A DNA stretch of 64,000 nucleotides from Chiridota heheva. Taxonomy: Eukaryota; Echinodermata; Holothuroidea; Apodida; Chiridotidae. This document shows positions 21,979 through 34,559 of this stretch, one piece after another. The translations under genes were made by a program, and so were the position numbers. The notes under the pieces are model-generated. The model searched no databases. It had not been told where the DNA came from and worked only from the letters and a program-made list of their open reading frames with translations. Each line of letters opens with the position of its first letter. Position 1 is the stretch's first letter. Location: positions 681,704 to 745,703 of the forward strand of contig JAIGNY010001603.1 in the NCBI GenBank assembly GCA_020152595.1. The letters are read 5' to 3'.

Positions 21979-22203
21979 TTAAAGGGGTACTAGACCGAAA
22001 AGTGAAAACATATTTTTAGGGGGACAACCTCAAAAATCGAATGCATCTCTAGCACGTAACGGTATAACAATTTTGTGGTTAATATGAATATTCAAGTGAC
22101 CCTTGCCCTCACGTCATTAATTGTGGGCTATGGAGGCATGAAGTATATCTGCTGATGAATGATATATCTGAAATGGGCGCCTTTACTTTTCAGTCTAGTG
22201 CTC
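21979..22203. mobile_element. Small TTAA-type inverted-repeat element
   Basis: The left end, after TTAA, reads AGGGGTACTAGACCGAAAAG. The right end read on the minus strand is AGAGCACTAGACTGAAAAG. These ~25-bp inverted ends bound a ~225-bp noncoding unit. The right TTAA is not intact (AAGTTAA follows). It resembles MITEs that use TTAA, but is too short to assign. Confidence 0.55.
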
Positions 22204-23090
22204 TAAGTTAATTGAAATTGATTTTTGCTCATTTGTAAAAAAACAAAAATAATATTTGAAACCACCCTAAGAGTTCACAGGATGAAAGACATGAGCATAT
22301 GTCTGTATGTAGAGGGGAAAAGAACAATAATTTCTAGTCATGCGCGGAAAATGTTTACTGGTAAATTATCATGTTTCCATCTGTCCAAATTGAATAGGAA
22401 TTTCTTCCCAAGATAAAAATGTTGTCAAACGTTTTACCACAAATTATAGAAAGCTCATTAAGTACAGTGATCTTTACTCTATTTTTCTATGGTAAAACGT
22501 TAGGTGGCGCTGGTTCAGAGAAATAATTGAGCTTTATATTATGTTCCAGGTACCAAAATCTTACTTTGCCTCCCCTTTATTGACGGATCCGTACTTTCAT
22601 AACAAAGTCAAACCGTGATTATCCACATACTTAAAAAGTCCCTTAAATGTTCAGCGAAAAACGCCTGTGTTTGCCACAATATTTTGTGAAAATAGCTGTA
22701 TATAAATATTTGAAATTACATGCAAACTTTCCTGTAAGCTGGTAAGTGTCCCCACAGTTTTGTCCAAGATTGTAGATATATTCAGGCAAAAAAGGAAAAG
22801 GGACAAAAACAAACAAATTGGACATTTAAATAAAAGAAATCCTGCCATGTATTGTGGAACAAAATAAAACTACTGTTTGTGATGTACCGGCGTACATGTG
22901 CGATCCCCTCCACAAAATGTTGTGTTAACTACTCGAGGAACAAGGATCTTTAGTTTTTCTAGTGTACAAGTTTGGAAAAATGATAATTTTTTGTTTTTTC
23001 TGCCCTTTCATTCAAATTCTAGAAACGAAATTTGAAAGGACACAATTTTACCACATAGGTTGATATAGGCGGACGGGGCAGGGCGCCAGC
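22204..23090. other. No gene seen
   Basis: AT-rich sequence; the open frames present lack motifs. Confidence 0.5.
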
Positions 23091-23305
23091 CAGTGGCGTA
23101 GACACGAGGAGAATGGGTTCAAACTCCCATTTTTTTAAGGAAATTTGCAAAAATTGTTTAGTTTGTTTTTCAAATTTATTTGGTTTAAAAAATAAAAAAT
23201 TGCCCCCGAAGTGCACTAAATTTTAACGCTTCGTCTTAAGAGGGGATCTAAAACCTTCTCGGACCCCGTCACTTTTATAATGCTGGCTACGGCACTGGCG
23301 CTAGC
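23083..23305. mobile_element. hAT-like MITE, 207 bp, with 8-bp target duplication
   Basis: The element runs 23091-23297. The left end is CAGTGGCGTAGAC; the right end on the minus strand is CAGTGCCGTAGCC. The flanks are GCGCCAGC (23083-23090) and GCGCTAGC (23298-23305), an 8-bp target duplication with one mismatch, as made by hAT transposases. No coding capacity. Confidence 0.75.
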
Positions 23306-26300
23306 ACCAAGTAACCCCCAATCCCCCACCCCAGTCAGATGCAAAGCATACCTATTGGGGCAAAAAAAGGTGGGTTGTATTTACCAAAATCTATTAAAAG
23401 TAATATAACCATTTTTTAGGCCATAGATTTAACCAAAATTAGTTGCAGTCAAAACACTATGATTTTGTGGTTGCCTGATCTTTGCTCATGCCAGTAATGT
23501 ACTGTTAATTTTCGGGAAATCTGCTTCAGTTTTGGAGAAATTTCTGAGAAGTTTCTTCAATTTTGTGAAATTTGCTTCCATTTTCAGGAAAATATCTTCA
23601 TTTTTTGTGAAATTTGCTTCAATTTTTGGAAAATTTCCTTCCTCTTCGGGAATATTTTCTTCAGTTTTCAGGAAATGTTACCAATGGTCTTGCTTTGATG
23701 AATACTAAGAGAAAATATTGCATAACGGCTACTAAATAAAATGGTATGGAGAAAATATTTGATATCTTTGGTAGCCGGATCAATCAAACACAAGTTATTT
23801 TAGGTTTACATACTTTTTTTTCTCTTCAAGAGCGTCTCACATACGCATATGCAGGTTGAAGCCAAGGGGCCGGGGTCGTACGATCCTCAACAGTCCCCAT
23901 ATGATAAAATATTTAAGAAAATATGCTAACTTGGATGTCCACTTTTTGAGACGGCGACCTTCTTTGTTCTCCAGTAAACAATTATGGAAAATATCAGCAC
24001 TTTTTTGTAACCCGGTCCATTGTAAGAAGGGATTTGTAGATCAATATGCCCCTTCTTCTATTTGCAGAAACCCGTGGTGTAGAGCTGTTGCGTAAGGATA
24101 ACAGATTTTCTGGTTAAAAAATAACTTTCCACAGAGAAAAAACAAACAAAGTATATATATATATATTTCACCAACAACGCCCTCTCCAATCTCAAGTTCT
24201 CAAGCCACCACACTTGCTAACTGCTCCCTATAAGAAATGGAAATACATTATAAAAAGAAAGTCAAAAATTCAATACAAGAAATATCATGTCTTTTTTTTT
24301 TATTTGATATTCTTTCCAACCTCCAAAGCGAAACTATAACCCCATTACTGTTTAATAATCTACATTTTATGTTAAGATATTGGAATTGAAAGTTCAATGA
24401 GCACCAAATTGTGGTTATCTATAAAAATAAAAATAAAAATTTCAGGTAACCATTGAAATGGAAGTCCTGTTTACAAGGGAATTCACAATCCTATGAAAAT
24501 ATCACTTTAAACTCTTAAACAGGCAGATTTTAGTTAGGTGTCCGGATAGCACTCATTTGAGTTAAGTAGGGTTTAGGCAGTGGCGGCGATTTCTTTTCAA
24601 CATGGGGGACCCATGGGGGACAAACCCAGACAGTGGTGTAGCCAGCATATAGGCTTTATATCAGGCGTCATATTTTAGGGGGGACATATGGATATTCGTC
24701 CCACAACAAAATTTAACATGTCACGTCTCCCCCTCGGAATTGCCAAAAATAGGTTAGGCCAAGGGTACAAAATTTAAACCAATCAGGCAAGAGAAAATTT
24801 GTGCCATTGCTATCCTTGTACCTGAATATCGTCAACAATGAAATCGGAACGAAGAACAGAAGAATGTCTGATGTGATTCAAATCAATACCACAAACTGTC
24901 CACTATCTTCAACAATCTTCATCTATTGAGCTATTTATTTATTGACTCAAAAAATATGAAGTGTTCCTCAAGCTGAAATAACCTATTCGGATACGCGCTT
25001 GTTCTTGTTGTGCCTCTGTGCCAGTGGCAGAAGGCATTCAAAACGGCTACATTTCAGAAAATTAAGTCCCAAAAATGCAGAAATAAATTAAACAGAAAAT
25101 GTCAGTCCGGGAGATCTATAAGTAGAAGTTGAAGAATACCCAGTAGCGGATTATAACGGGCAACAGGGGCATTTGCACCTGGGCCCCAATCATGTTTCTA
25201 ATGTTTGATAAACAGATATACAATCTTAAATTTGATAACTTTAGTTAATTATGTGTGAACGATGATAAAACTCTCGGTCAGGGACAGTGACGTAGAAAGT
25301 GTCACCTCTCAGAAGGAAGGGACAATAACCACAAAATAGCGCTTGCAACTGCGAATATCATATCCTCTCAGGGTGAAACTTGTAACTCCTGCACCCCCTC
25401 CTTCTTCCCCTCTTCTCCGCTTCCTATACGCCTCTGTCATGGACGCGAAACATTCTTCACCCCAAACATGCCAGACAGCTTCGCTCCGATTCAAATTGAT
25501 GTTGCCGACCGTCCCTAAATTCATAGGCGGTATGGGGGGGGGGGCACATGCCCTTCACTTTTCTCAAAAGTGCCCTTTCAAACAGAAAAAATAGTAGGAG
25601 CAGATCCTTTCAATGAAGACAAATTCCTATTTTAGAGAAGGAATATTGACCTTTCAAACAATGAAAAACGTTTTCTTCAAAGATTATATATCTGATCTCT
25701 ATTCATTAAAGAAAGTAACACAAATATCGCGCCCTAAAAAGACTAAAATTGTGAAATTCCACCCGTTATTTGTTATTTAAAGTATTAAAGTATATTGAAG
25801 TCCCCTTATTACAGTATTATAATTAATCTTTTTGTTGACAGATTGAAGAAAGTAACACAAACATCCAAGCAAATAAAATGCAATTTTACTCCTGGAGCGC
25901 CTTTGCGCTGTTTTTTTTAATTTGGGTTCCGATTGAAAAGGGAAAAAACATACAATGGACATGCATGACAATGGGGTCTCTTGCCACTGAATCGCTGGGT
26001 TTGGGCCATCTGGTCTAATCTTTACTGATTAACCGAATTACATTTATTTTCACCACGAACATGAATAACTCTTAAAAGATCCGAATAATAAATACCCCTT
26101 ATTTGCTTTTTATATTATTTCAACATCAAATATATTCCGATTCATGGCCAGTACAATTGGCTAATCATGATCTAAAGTCTAAATCCTTCTAATTTCAAGA
26201 CTTACGATCTATACATTTTCCAATTTTTGTAGATTTTAATATAAAATTGTTCCATTTGATCGATTTTTGAAGCTGTTAAATTTTTTGGAAAAATGGGCCA

Positions 26301-27580
26301 CCATTGTCGGACCGGTAAAAGTGTATACATTTTCCGGTGGGGTAAGGGGGGGGTGGTTTACCCTACCATGCTATGTTGCGTGTTTTACAAATACGACAGT
26401 TTGAAAGTGCCCCTCAGATTCTGTGCTCTCCCATCCCCAGATGCAAACATTTTCCGCCGCTTCTGCCGAAAATATTTCATGCCCTGGCCCCAATAAGGCT
26501 TAGCCCGGCACTGAGAATATCCCCTGAATCTTGGAGTGTGGAGATTACGTTTTCACAGCTAAGTGAATTATGAAGTGCACAATGTGCAATTCTGGAATAC
26601 TCCTGATACTGTGAAAAGAAAAGCACAATCAGTTTCTATTTTTCAAAGAAAATTAAAGCAGTTACCTTTGTGTAATCATTAAACACTATATTGTCATTTG
26701 TCTGGGATTCTTTAAGTGCTCCAGCAAGTGTATCTTGTGCAGTAATGTGATAGAGTATTCTTTAATCTGACAATAGAAACAAAATGGAGAAGGAACTACT
26801 TCAATATATTCAATCATATCTCATCTGTGTAGAAATGACTGGTGTAGTAAGTTTACTGTAGATGGCTGGCTCCCTCATATTCACATTCTTAACAAAAGAC
26901 AAATATTGATTTAATGCCTTTGCTATTTCAATTATTTTTCTTTCTGCAGGTGGTAATACTTCCTAGATTCTGTATACTACTTTTCTGACATAACCGATGG
27001 CTTTTAAAGCCACAAAATCTCACAGAAAAATGTAATAGAATTCATAGACTTTCGGTATTCTGAGGTTGTTACATCATAATTAGTCTGATTTCAGTCCTTT
27101 CTACACAAACGATACTGAATTTTAAATATAAATATAACCTTAAGGGAATAATATCTTTAAATGCTTTCTTCACCATTTTGTTTCTTTTGAATTTCTCTTT
27201 GATATGAGATGAACTTATTTAACCACTGAATTCCATTAATTTTGGACTATCCTCTGTGAAAAATGGGTTTGTGCTAGACATCACTAAATCCCAGAATTTA
27301 AGTCCATCTTACAACCGTTTATTATAAACAGGTCAAGTTCACCATTCAAGAGTTCATAGAGTGGTGGAGTTCTTTACTATGATTAGTCATTGATGGCAAT
27401 TAGCGCGCTAGTTATCACCAAGACATGAGAGGACTGAGATAAGGTTTAGGGGAAGAGACTACAGATGCTTAATGATTACTATGATGATGATTAAAAAGGT
27501 ATTTTCCCTCGTTTTTTACCACTAATATATTTTCTAAGCTGTAAATAATCACAAAATTACAAATACGCGAGACATGTATT
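23306..27580. other. Gene-poor stretch with hAT-like ends
   Basis: Single CAGTGG-type ends occur at 24577 (CAGTGGCGGCGATT), 24631 (CAGTGGTGTAGCCAGC), 25142 (CAGTAGCGGATTATAAC) and 25285 (CAGTGACGTAGA), without a confident partner. At 23510-23660 there is a diverged repeat of 'tttggagaaattt(g)cttc' type. No exon was recognised. Confidence 0.4.
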
Positions 27581-27584
27581 TTCA

Positions 27585-27760
27585 ATCATAGTTATTTGCG
27601 TTAAAACAGCGTCAATACTCATTCGGCACTATGTCAAAAAATGCTGATGCACAATCATTCACTTTATAATGGGGATACATTGTTGGAGAAACGTAGTCTA
27701 TATCAAAACCCCATAGCTGTCAGGCTGTTCTGTTCACCAGTCCGGTAGCAAGCCTATTAT
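27585..27760. repeat. Dispersed duplicated segment, copy 1
   Basis: Words in order: 'gcgttaaaacagcgtcaat', 'ctgatgcaca', 'ggagaaacgt', 'tagctgt', 'ctgttctgt', 'gcaagc'. The same order is found at 33932-34095, just downstream of the LC8 gene. The two have diverged by substitutions and small indels. Confidence 0.6.
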
Positions 27761-30452
27761 TGGGAACATAAATGTTCCTAATAATGGGAACATTTTGATA
27801 CACCTGTACATGGAAGCCGCCATTTTGTGATATTTCCCGTAATCCTTTGCTATCCTAACCTTAAAGCCTTATGCAATGTTACAATTTTCAAATTTGAAAT
27901 ACGTCTGGGAAAAATGTCTTTGCTTAGAGGAATATTAAAACTTATGAATATACTTTCATTACTGTCGTGGCTACCACTTTTCTACTCCCATTTAATATGT
28001 TCACCACGCCGTTTTCGAAATGTTAGAAAAAATAGACAATAGAGCTAGGCTTTTAGGCGCGAAACGGCCAGTTTCGAAGGTAATCTGTCATTTCTTTTCA
28101 CGACTAAATTAAAATGCAGTTAATTATAACAAGAGAATTAAAACCAAGGGATCCCGCAGGGATGTCGCGATTTAACATTAGGCTTGATACTCGTAAGGCT
28201 AGTGGATTACAGTTCAGTACTGTACAATCAGTACTATACTGTACAATAATTATCTGCAAGGTCATTTAATTGTGAAAAGAATTTACATACTACCTTCTAA
28301 CAGTCTAAAATACTCAATGTTGTTAATTATTATATTCATTTTGTTGCAACAGATTAACATGGATATTTCTTGGGGGAAAATGACCAGCATAAAGTGTTCA
28401 AATTAATCCTATTCATTGTTAAAATTTACATGATCAGGGAGCATGCTTATTAATAGAAACATTTATAGCACACGAGAATATTGAAGTCATTGCAGCCATA
28501 TTGTTCAGATATTGCGATAAAATGTCATACTTTATAATTTATGTACTTGAAATATAACAAATCATTGTGTTGAAAAACATTTGAATTTTTAAAATGGTAT
28601 GTAATGCTTTCAGGTTTATGCATTTCGTACTGGGCTCGGCGCCTGCAAGTACATCCGGGGATGTTTCTTACTTAGCAACAAATCTGCGTTGACCAATCAG
28701 AGATTAATCAACAAGTACGTCACTAAATCAACCACTGTTTCCTGATAAGCGTATGTGTTCGTGCATCCTTGCCTGGTTGCATTAAAATTGTTCCTTGGTT
28801 ATATTAATATTGTTTGCTGTTGTTCCCTGGTTATATCAATCAGGATAATGTCACTTTTCGCTTAACCATAATAATCTAATCAGGGTTTTTTGTTTAAATG
28901 TATTACCACGACCGCGGTGGTATGGGGTCGTGAATAAAGATTGCAACAAAGAACAATATTACTTATGGTGTGGAGCAATATTCAGGCAGATAACTAGAAA
29001 AACAAACAAACTGCTTACAAACAAACCATAGTTCTTTATCAGTTTATTGCAGGGTTAAACATGCATACAACCTCACCATCAAGGTAGCAATCTTAGCATA
29101 TGATTGAATATCAAATAATGCCACCTCTTCAAAAACATTATTTCGGTGCGAAAGGAGGAAGCCTGATATTGATGCCCTCAAAGCCCAGGAAAAATGAGTT
29201 GATATTTCTATTCTCATTGCATAGCACTCAGTATACAGTAGGGTAAAATATTGTTGTATTTGACCGCGGGGGTATACAGGTATAGTGTGTATTGGGTATC
29301 CCCAACCGCCAATTCTCCATGGCCCCTGTATAGCTCACCTAGATATTGGATTATAAAAATCGTCATATTTGCAGACCATTAAGAGTGCATGCTGTTACAG
29401 TTGAATTAAAACACATCCTATATATATATTTTTTTTATTACACAAAATTGTAAACTGATTTAGGAAAACATGTGGATTTTTTGTAGTTATTGAAGCAATA
29501 CTCTAAAGCGTAATTTTATATTAGAATAGAAATTACTCAAATAGTTTATGGCAAATATACATGCTTTAGCTGCGAGAATTTAAAGTTTTTTCTTTTTTCT
29601 CGACAAGATTCATTAGATCAAGAAGTAATTATTTTATTTTCTGAATGATAGAAAGAGAGTATTCAAATATAATGATAGGGTCAACATACCACAACAAACA
29701 GAAAAATAAATTGAAGTTACACGCGTATATCTCACCTCGAGTACGCATTTCGAATAGAAAGCTAAATATATACATTTTTTAATAATTATTCGCCATTGTC
29801 TGATTGTGACATTGCATCATCATGGTGACGAGTATGCATCTTGCATACAGGGTCAGAAAAACATTTTATTTTCGTTTTTAATGATGAAAGTGTCTATACG
29901 CAAAGTACAGCTAAGCGCGCACGCCCTCTATTTAAGATTTTCAAGCACGATTTTTGACATTTTTATGGAACAGCCACGCATTCGCTTCGAGCAGCCCGCG
30001 AGCAAGCCATTCAATGCTCTGAGTTTTACATGGTCAGATGGTTATAACGAGTATATATAGTGATTTTACGATATAAACGGTATTTTATTGTTTTCGGCTG
30101 AAATTTGGAGTTCTGTTTTTAGATAATCATCTAGAGTCTAGGTATGTTAAAGTCTTCATTTGTTACCATCAATCAAAACCATTTTAGTTATTAAATCTTC
30201 TTCGGTATGAGGCGATCGATATACCAATACTAGTTATGCAGGTACCAGAAACTTACCAGAAAACGATACGTTTGGTACTAATTTCGAATAAATTTTATGC
30301 TAAATTAATTTTTGAATGTTGAAGATGTTTATTATGATAAGCAAGCTTGTAACATTCATATTCTAGATTAAATTATTTTAAATGGTGCGTTATAGTAATA
30401 TATATCATACACAAAGGGGCGACCTGGGTGAAGTTCTCCCATATAATATTGA
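27761..30452. other. No gene seen
   Basis: AT-rich intergenic sequence. A short palindromic cluster 'cagtactgtacaatcagtactatactgtac' type lies near 28220-28250. No exon was recognised. Confidence 0.45.
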
Positions 30453-31205
30453 TAACTGATCAGTGGCGTAGGAACAATTTTTTTCTTGGGAGGGGGGCTG
30501 AAACTTCATTTCTTCAAGGACCTCGGCCCTCATCCCTACCCAGAAGCCTCGTTTTTGGCATGGTTTCTTGGGCATGTTTGGCACTTTGGGAATTTTTTCT
30601 CTTTTTTTCCAAAGAAGAATGAACAAGTGACATTCTTGTTATCTTCTTTTTGAGCTCTAACAGACTTTCTGGAAGTAGACATGCGTGCACGTACAAGGGT
30701 ACGTATAATTTGGTATGTACGTTCAACGGTACAAACACTTTAGGTGTCACAGATGCCCGCACGCGTAATATGTTTTTCTTCCCAAAAGTGTTTAGGACAA
30801 TTTGCATTGATATCAGTTGAAAATCCTTCACGCAAATTGCCCTAAACACTCCTGGGAAATTTGTTTATGCTGCCCGCACTCAGAGTCTGTAGTAGCACGC
30901 AAATGTTATGTTTAATACAGCTTCGATCAGTCCAAAATGAATATGAGGGTGCTAAGAAGTATTAAAATCTCCATCGAAATTACATTACCTTTTTTATCAA
31001 CATAATCGAAGAAATTAGAACATATGACAATATCCTATAAAGTTATATTATTTAAAGTGGGTATAAATAAGCCTTATAAGGGTTTTTTCGTATATGAGAA
31101 GTAGGGAGGGGGTGGCTAAAGCATAGTTTAGCCCCCCTAAATTTTGACTGGGGATAAAGCCCTCCCAGCCCCCCCCCTTCTGTTTCCTACGCCCTTGTAA
31201 GTGAT
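30453..31205. mobile_element. hAT-like nonautonomous element, 737 bp
   Basis: The element runs 30461-31197. The left end is CAGTGGCGTAGGAACAATTT; the right end on the minus strand is CAAGGGCGTAGGAAACAG. The flanks are TAACTGAT (30453-30460) and TAAGTGAT (31198-31205), an 8-bp target duplication with one mismatch. Internal sequence is noncoding, with C- and G-rich runs next to each end. Confidence 0.75.
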
Positions 31206-31498
31206 GAGCAGTTACCGTGACAATGGCTGTCCCATCAAGGAATATTTAGATAAATCTCCAAAGGTGCCCCACTAACTGACTAACTGACTAAGGCCGGTAT
31301 TTAGGATGGTGATTTATGTATCTTACGTCAATGTCATTCCTATATATGAGCAAAGTCATTGTCAGCCGAGTGGAAAGGAGGACGCTGCATATTTTGGGGA
31401 TTGGTTTATTTTCTGTCCATTAGGAGTTGTGAGTCAGTATATGTGTTTATTTCCCTTATAGCCGTTTACTACTTTAAGTTTACAACTGACTTATTTAT

Positions 31499-32366
31499 GT
31501 TGCAAGCAGTGGCGTAGCCAGGATTTTCATATTGAGGGGCAGGGAGTTGAATTTAACCGACACAATATTTAGTGATGTAGTTGAGGTGTCACTTCGAGCG
31601 CAAAGCGCTGGACTTGTGGACGCGGGTTCCAGGAGCCCGCTTAAGTGCCCCTGAAGGGATGCAGGGGCGAAGCCCCGGTAGGGGTCTAGGGAGCAAAGGC
31701 CCCGGAATCTCTCAAAAATTGACATTTTAAGGGGAAAAAGTTTGTCACAAGTTTGTCAAGAAAGTGTATTTATACAATTCAAAATAAGAGAGCCACAATT
31801 CACCATATACAAAACACAAAATCAAAGCGCAAAACGCTCGACTTGTCGGCGTGGGGTGCAGGGGCACACTTAAGACCACCTGGTGGGGTCCAGGGGCGAA
31901 GCCCCGGTCGGGGTCCAGGGTCTTCCGAAGCTCTCGCAAATTTGATATTTCAAGGGCAAAAACGTATGTCACAACGCATAGTAAGAGGTTGTATTATACA
32001 AGTCAAAATTCATGTCAAAGAGAGTTATAATACACAATATACAAAACACAAAATCATAAAAACGCATAATGTGGAAATATGTTTTATTGTTTACGTTTGT
32101 ACATGGTTAGGTTTATAGTCACTCTTTGAAAAATACGGATTGTCTGCAAGAAAGGTTTTCAATAATTTACTACAAACTCGTAAATGTTGTCAAACTTTTA
32201 AATAGACCCTGTTCTGTATCACGTGCACTCCGACCCCCCCCCCCTCCCCCCTTCCCCCTCTCTCTCTATGTCTCTCCCCCTCTTTATCTCTCTGTGTCTT
32301 AGTTCATGTATTTAAATACAAAATCGCACAAATGTTTTCCCCTTTGGCTACGCTACTGGTTGCAAG
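31499..32366. mobile_element. hAT-like nonautonomous element, 852 bp, intact duplication
   Basis: The element runs 31507-32358 between perfect 8-bp duplications GTTGCAAG (31499-31506 and 32359-32366). The left end is CAGTGGCGTAGCCAGGATTT and the right end on the minus strand is CAGTAGCGTAGCCAAAGG. Inside is a diverged tandem duplication of about 240 bp, each copy with a GGGGCGAAGCCCC palindrome and a GCGCAAAGCGC or related motif, and a C-rich/CT-rich tract at 32230-32300. No transposase is encoded. Confidence 0.85.
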
Positions 32367-32474
32367 AGTACACTGAAGTGACATTTTATTCATGAAAAGC
32401 ATTGGCATCAACTGACCTGAGTTATTTGGGGTCAAAGAACGGTCATATTCACTTAAGAATGTGTTTCAATTAGG

Positions 32475-32785
<311 letters not shown>

Positions 32786-32789
32786 TTGT

Positions 32790-33700
32790 TTTGTTATAGT
32801 TTTGTCATAAACAAACATTGGTTTCGCATGATATAAATAGAATAATAATGTAAACAGAAGTCTCTTTGCATATCCAATAGAATCACAAATTCTTAGTATT
32901 TTCATGGTAACAGAACCTTGGCCGTGCATGCCGTGAGGCCTCATATGTTCCTTGAAATCTTGCATCAATATTTTGTTAATAAATGTGATTCCTCAATATT
33001 TGATTGCACAAAGAAAATTATTTCATGTAAAATCAAGAACTCATAATAAGCAATGGTTGAGTTTATCAATAAATGAATGAAGATGTTTTCATGACAATAT
33101 GCATTTAAATAAATTGCATAAGTTCACAAAATCATGTTTATTCTCCTAATAAAGTATTTCAAAAATCAATCAAATACAAAACAGATTTTGATAAAAGGAT
33201 TTAACTTGTGCTTCAACGTTAGTTTAACTCTATGCTATAAGGGGTGAGTCAAGCCTATTAACATACTTGGGGTGAGGGGTGAGTATCAAAGAATTATGCT
33301 GTCACTGTTGGTTGGTCACGATGAACGAAAATACAAATAAAAGAATTGTAGAATAGTAGTTAGATTAGTCGAACTTTCAGTTTGTAACAATGTGGAACAT
33401 GGGATACAATCAAGGCATCATCTGACCTGGCCAATGTAACTTCACGTGTATATGTCAGAAGACAGATTTCTGGGTTTTAAGGATGATTTGTAAACAAGGT
33501 ACTTAAGATGAATAAAAGGCTTTGCTGGGAGGAGAAGTAATTGCTAGCTTACTTGAAGTTGATAATATATGGAAAATGCATTTGTATGCATAATAGTACA
33601 GTGTACAAAGAACACATGAAGAAATTTGCCTTTACATCTGCATACGTATTATGTGATGAGTTGTATTAATTTACTTATATATCGTTTCATTTTATGCTTA
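32790..33700. other. No gene seen
   Basis: AT-rich sequence with no recognised motif. Confidence 0.5.
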
Positions 33701-33703
33701 GTC

Positions 33704-33877
33704 ACCAAATATCAGATAGAGGACATAGCGAAGTTTACGGTCGACGACCGAGTGAATAAACTGTTGGAAGCAAATCATCGCGAGTTCTTAGTTTTATTAT
33801 CTGCGTTGGTGTTAGACCGTGAGATATATCTAAGAGCGCTCCAAGTGCACCCTTGTGGTGCAATCTACAATGAATAA
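33704..33877 (+). CDS. Exon-like open frame, unknown product
   Basis: After an acceptor-like TTTTATGCTTAG the plus strand stays open for 58 codons: TKYQIEDIAKFTVDDRVNKL, LEANHREFLVLLSALVLDRE, IYLRALQVHPCGAIYNE, then stop TAA. The composition is that of a real protein (mixed charged and helical residues), unlike most short frames around. I did not recognise a family. It could be the last exon of a plus-strand gene starting far to the left, or chance. No upstream exon was identified. Confidence 0.3.
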   Translation, partial: TKYQIEDIAKFTVDDRVNKLLEANHREFLVLLSALVLDREIYLRALQVHPCGAIYNE

Positions 33878-33931
33878 ATAGGAGTTTAGTTTTCTACTAC
33901 ACAAACAAATAATAAGTTGTAGTAACAGTAA

Positions 33932-34095
33932 TTTACGTTAAAAACAGCGTCAATTCACATCGTCACTACGTGTCAAAACGAAGAATTGCTGATCTGCTGA
34001 TGCACATTCGTTGCTCGGGTACGAATCGGTGGAGAAACGTGTTTTGTCTGCTAGGCTATAGCTGTTCTGTCCGCTAGGCTCCAGCCCGCAAGCAA
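33932..34095. repeat. Dispersed duplicated segment, copy 2
   Basis: Partner of 27585-27760. It lies 60 bp beyond the LC8 stop codon and would therefore be in that gene's 3' UTR if the transcript reaches it. Confidence 0.6.
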
Positions 34096-34155
34096 AGTTA
34101 AAGAACATGAGAACAGATTTATTTTTAAAAATCTCATCAAAGTATATCAATAATT

Positions 34156-34500
34156 TCATCCAGACTTAAACAGAAGAACAGCAATTTGCTTTCTATACAG
34201 GTAAATGAAATGATGCGTTTCGTGTGTGACGTAACTTCCGAAATTTCTTCCAACTATGCAGTGCCAGGCTGCTCCATGCTTGGTATCGAACTGCTTCTTG
34301 ATATGCGCCGCTATGTCTTTCTCTACTTGGAAGCGAAGGAATGCTTCTTCTGTTAACTGTATAGCATCTTCGCGCATGTCATCCTCCATGTCCGAATTCT
34401 TGATCACGCATTTGTCTTTTGAAGAGACTTTTTCTTCTTCTTTGTCATTTCCATACCTCTCAGACTTTGTGGTATAACTGTATGACGTGTGCAGAGACAT
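34156..34500 (-). CDS. Dynein light chain, LC8 type, divergent
   Basis: This single open frame of 114 residues ends FKSG then TGA. From about residue 38 it matches the LC8 fold: [73 protein letters not shown]8 is a small homodimer that binds short linear motifs in dynein intermediate chain and many other partners; the groove strand (GSYVTHET) is intact. The usual length is near 89, so there is a ~25-residue N-terminal extension rich in Ser, Lys and Glu ([11 protein letters not shown]). An acceptor (TTTCAG) lies four bases before the ATG at 34500, so a 5' UTR intron is likely. The coding part has no intron. LC8 is normally very conserved, so this looks like a diverged paralogue. Confidence in the family is high. 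Confidence 0.92.
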   Translation of the reverse strand: MSLHTSYSYTTKSERYGNDKEEEKVSSKDKCVIKNSDMEDDMREDAIQLTEEAFLRFQVEKDIAAHIKKQFDTKHGAAWHCIVGRNFGSYVTHETHHFIYLYRKQIAVLLFKSG

Positions 34501-34559
34501 GGTTCTGAAACATGGACGAAAAGATTTAAAATTAAGCTTACATTACATTAACTATACCA

